Below, piece after piece: positions 33,563 through 35,568 of a DNA stretch of 35,568 nucleotides. A model generated the notes under the pieces. The model was not told the DNA's origin and made no database searches. It saw nothing but the letters and a program-made list of their open reading frames with translations. The translations under genes and the position numbers were made by a program. The stretch's first letter is position 1. Every line of letters starts with the position of its first letter. Source of the stretch: Brevinematales bacterium (lineage in GTDB: Bacteria > Spirochaetota > Brevinematia > Brevinematales > Thermospiraceae); contig JABLXN010000019.1 of assembly GCA_013177995.1 (NCBI GenBank), positions 1 through 35,568 on the forward strand. Reading direction: 5' to 3'.

Positions 33563-35080
33563 ATGGAACCAGTCCACTCTGAAATCTCTGCCCTATTTCT
33601 TTTCCAGGCCCTGTTTCATCCTCTTCCTTTAGGCATTCTTGTGGTGAACAAAGAGAGTGAGGTTTCCTATGCCAATCCTTTTGTTTATACCATCCTCGGA
33701 CTGGAAAACGAGGCCCCTCTTCCTCCGCTTTCGAGTATGATTCCCTCCTTAGATCAGTCGAATCCCATTTCTTCAGCCACTCCTTCGTTCTCACGAGTGG
33801 ATCTCATCACCCCCATCAAGAGCCGAATCCCCATCACCCTCATCACCTATCCTCTCACTCTCCCTTATTTGGAGTTTGAAGGGTATGTTATTGCCTTTTT
33901 AGATCAGATGAGCACCTTTCAGATACAAACCCTTTTTGAAGAAGTCAATGCCCTCACCTCCACTCTCAACGAAGAGAGACACACCTTTGAACACCTCTTG
34001 AGTCGCCTTCAGAGTGGTATCATCTGGGGAAATACAGCCCACATCTGGTATGCCAACTCTCGAGCCAAAGGCCTGCTTGGACCACTTCTCTCTCCCCTGG
34101 CAGGAATTACAGACCTCTTTGCCGATAGCCAGAAACTCCTTCACTACTTAGAACGCAAGGTCTCCCTCTCCAACCTCGAAATGGAACTTGCCCTTCCAAG
34201 TCGAACCCTCCCATGCCTTGTCAATATCTCCTACCTCCCTACCAAAGAAGAACCTGGCTGGCTGATTGAGATCCTGGATATCGAAGAAAAGAAAAAGATC
34301 GAAAACTCCATCATGGATATGGCCCAGCTTTTCATCAGGGAAAGAAATGAGCTTCGAGAAAACCAGCGAATGATTTCACGAGAGCTTCATCTCGCCCGTG
34401 AAATCCAGTTTTCTCTTTTGCCCCACAAGGAATTCCCCTCTATCGCCTACCTCTATCAGCCCATGGAGGAAATCGGAGGGGATTTTCTGGATCTTTTCGA
34501 GCTGGATAACCATCATACAGGGATATTTATCAGTGATGTTTGCGGTCATGGGATTGCGGCTTCCCTTCTCACGGTGATGCTCAAACAAAAATTAGGGGAA
34601 CTCCGGGCCTTTGCCTTTCATCCTGATCATTTTCTAACCGCACTAAACAAAGCCCTTTTTCATCAACTTCGAGGGTATTTTCTGACGGCCATCTATGCTG
34701 TCTATGACCATCAGTCTCACCTCCTCTCCATCGCCAACGCAGGTCACCCCCATCCCTTTCTCTACACCAGACGACACTTTGCCACCATAGCTACCACTCG
34801 CTCCCAGCCCATTGGAGCCTTTCTCTCCACTGCCTATGAGGTCTCCTCCCTCACCGTCCGTCCTGGGGATAGAATCCTCTTCTATACCGATGGTCTTTTG
34901 GAAACCGAGAACCCCAACGGAGAAAGTTTTGAAGAACGAAGGCTTGTGGACTACTTAGAACACAATGCCTCAAAACCAGCCTATGACTTTTTGCAGGGTA
35001 TTCTTGATGAACTGCGAGATTTCCACGGGGAGAGAAATCTTGAAGATGATATTGCCCTCATTTGTTTAGATATTCCCTAG
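33563..35080 (+). CDS. PAS-SpoIIE/RsbU-type serine phosphatase
   Basis: A 505-residue soluble signalling protein. A PAS-like domain occupies about residues 12-110 (GILVVNKESEVSYANPFVYTILG), and a second, weaker one about 140-240 (SGIIWGNTAHIWYANSRAKGLLG). A coiled linker (about 245-285) leads to a PP2C-type SpoIIE domain to the end. Metal ligands are visible as IGGDFLDLF (about 302-310), SDVCGHGIAAS, FYTDGLLE and EDDIALI. Proteins of this layout dephosphorylate anti-sigma-factor antagonists. No STAS or anti-sigma kinase gene is in the window, so the partner is unknown. AAGGGGG precedes the ATG. Confidence 0.9.
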   Translation: MEPVHSEISALFLFQALFHPLPLGILVVNKESEVSYANPFVYTILGLENEAPLPPLSSMIPSLDQSNPISSATPSFSRVDLITPIKSRIPITLITYPLTLPYLEFEGYVIAFLDQMSTFQIQTLFEEVNALTSTLNEERHTFEHLLSRLQSGIIWGNTAHIWYANSRAKGLLGPLLSPLAGITDLFADSQKLLHYLERKVSLSNLEMELALPSRTLPCLVNISYLPTKEEPGWLIEILDIEEKKKIENSIMDMAQLFIRERNELRENQRMISRELHLAREIQFSLLPHKEFPSIAYLYQPMEEIGGDFLDLFELDNHHTGIFISDVCGHGIAASLLTVMLKQKLGELRAFAFHPDHFLTALNKALFHQLRGYFLTAIYAVYDHQSHLLSIANAGHPHPFLYTRRHFATIATTRSQPIGAFLSTAYEVSSLTVRPGDRILFYTDGLLETENPNGESFEERRLVDYLEHNASKPAYDFLQGILDELRDFHGERNLEDDIALICLDIP

Positions 35081-35103
35081 AGACCCACCAACGGCTATCA
35101 CCC

Positions 35104-35135
35104 TGTTTCAGCAAAAGCCCATCTTTGCTGAAACA
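35104..35135. repeat. Perfect 12-bp hairpin between convergent genes
   Basis: TGTTTCAGCAAA (35104-35115) and its exact complement (35124-35135) enclose an 8-nt loop. It lies 24 bp after the phosphatase stop and 50 bp after the stop of the minus-strand small ORF. No T tract follows on either strand, so it is not a standard intrinsic terminator. The hairpin at 18661-18686 has the same stem core. Confidence 0.6.
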
Positions 35136-35184
35136 TCGCCATAGCAAACATTCCCCTTTCTCCCAACCCCCTCTCCAATCCCCC

Positions 35185-35343
35185 TTAGACCACAATATCT
35201 ACCAGAAGCCCCTTTCCCTCCTCCATCTGAGCCTGAGAAACCTGCTGAAGGCTTGAGGATATCTCATGACGCGTCTGCATGATCTCATAAAGCATGGTAT
35301 CAAGCCGCCCCATAACCGAAAGAGCCTGCATCCGTTCTATCAT
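35185..35343 (-). CDS. 52-residue protein, possibly YjfB-like motility protein
   Basis: The small ORF MIERMQALSVMGRLDTMLYE ... EEGKGLLVDIVV is helical, then ends with a short strand. The overall pattern (N-terminal helices with LSVM, a glutamine-rich middle, and a terminal G-x-x-V-D-I-x-V) resembles the putative motility protein family YjfB (about 55-65 residues), but the match is weak by eye. AGAGGGG lies 6 nt before the ATG, a good ribosome site. A sigma-28-like -10 is found at the right distance upstream, which would fit motility control. Function remains unproven. Confidence 0.55.
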   Translation of the reverse strand: MIERMQALSVMGRLDTMLYEIMQTRHEISSSLQQVSQAQMEEGKGLLVDIVV

Positions 35344-35358
35344 CTTTTTCCCCTCTGT

Positions 35359-35399
35359 TTCCGATAGAATTTTTATCGGAACAAAAGAAAAAAAATAAA
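35359..35399 (-). promoter_or_regulatory. Candidate sigma-28 type promoter with overlapping inverted repeat
   Basis: The minus strand reads TCCGATAA (35373-35380), close to the flagellar sigma -10 GCCGATAA. The -35 position 15 nt upstream has TTTA instead of TAAA. The -10 sits in an 8-bp inverted repeat, TTCCGATA/TATCGGAA (35359-35366 and 35374-35381), which could instead be an operator or leader hairpin. The leader to the ATG would be about 22 nt. Confidence 0.4.
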
Positions 35400-35441
35400 G
35401 AGCCGATTCTCAGATGATCCCTTTTTTCCCTTCTAAAAACC

Positions 35442-35568
35442 GAGACCTTTGCACGAATGTACAAAGGTCTCAAGAAAGTAATAAAAAAACAAAAAGTAGT
35501 ATAAAAATGTTCCTTTCCATAATAAACAAGCCCATTTTTTTGGATAAAAAAGACAAATAAGCCCTTGT
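35442..35568 (-). mobile_element. 201-bp MITE-like repeat element, copy 3 (cut by window end)
   Basis: Read on the minus strand it ends in the same 13-bp hairpin (35442-35471; loop ATTC, one T-G pair) and matches copies 1 and 2 back to ACAAGGGCTTATTTGTC at the window edge. About 127 of 201 bp are visible. The base just outside the end is C rather than A, so the A-rich flank of the other copies is not part of the element. Confidence 0.75.

Overview
The window reads as chromosomal DNA of a diderm, probably anaerobic and motile bacterium. Envelope genes include an Omp85 barrel protein, TldD, several lipoproteins with clear lipoboxes and two Spy-like periplasmic proteins. A ferredoxin-dependent 2-oxoacid oxidoreductase indicates anaerobic metabolism. 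A BatD-like protein, a PAS-SpoIIE phosphatase, an M30-type lipoprotein peptidase and a possible YjfB-like motility peptide would all fit a spirochaete, perhaps of the Brevinematales type. That placement is inference; no rRNA gene is present to test it. Promoters are easy to read: most are sigma-70 type with 17-bp spacers.

Layout. (1) Positions 155-7243, plus strand: one probable transcription unit dapB-guaB-degenerate HD-GYP protein-short RecQ helicase-unknown small protein-rlhA. (2) 7228-11415, minus strand: 2-oxoacid:ferredoxin oxidoreductase in the order delta-alpha-beta-gamma, with a batD-like gene at the end. (3) 11580-13723, plus: a GT4 glycosyltransferase and an orphan P-loop protein. 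(4) 13766-17765, minus: a near-consensus promoter drives tRNA-Cys, tRNA-Leu(UAA), yidC, mnmE and truA. (5) 17801-20938, minus: two Spy-like genes separated by a 201-bp repeat element, then panB with a DUF4130-type gene. (6) 20958-22693, minus: tldD and a small coiled-coil protein, divergent from (7). (7) 22711-28089, plus: an M30-like lipoprotein, a 14-repeat beta-propeller lipoprotein, and three small exported proteins of unknown function. (8) 28090-29775, minus: two more unknown proteins, one exported. (9) 29815-30566: repeat-rich gene-free DNA. (10) 30596-33509, plus: ABC transporter ATPase, permease and a single-POTRA Omp85 protein. (11) 33563-35080: PAS-SpoIIE phosphatase. (12) 35185-35568: a 52-residue ORF on the minus strand and a third repeat copy running off the end.

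How the genes fit together. Unit 1 mixes lysine/peptidoglycan and purine biosynthesis with nucleic-acid and rRNA-modifying enzymes. Unit 2 would supply reduced ferredoxin from 2-oxoacids. Unit 4 links tRNA genes with the enzymes that modify them and with the membrane insertase. Unit 10 looks like an export route spanning both membranes.

The most unusual features are non-coding. There is a 201-bp element with 11-bp terminal inverted repeats in three copies, a second dispersed repeat that sits just upstream of promoters, and a large nested inverted-repeat structure at 29946-30216.
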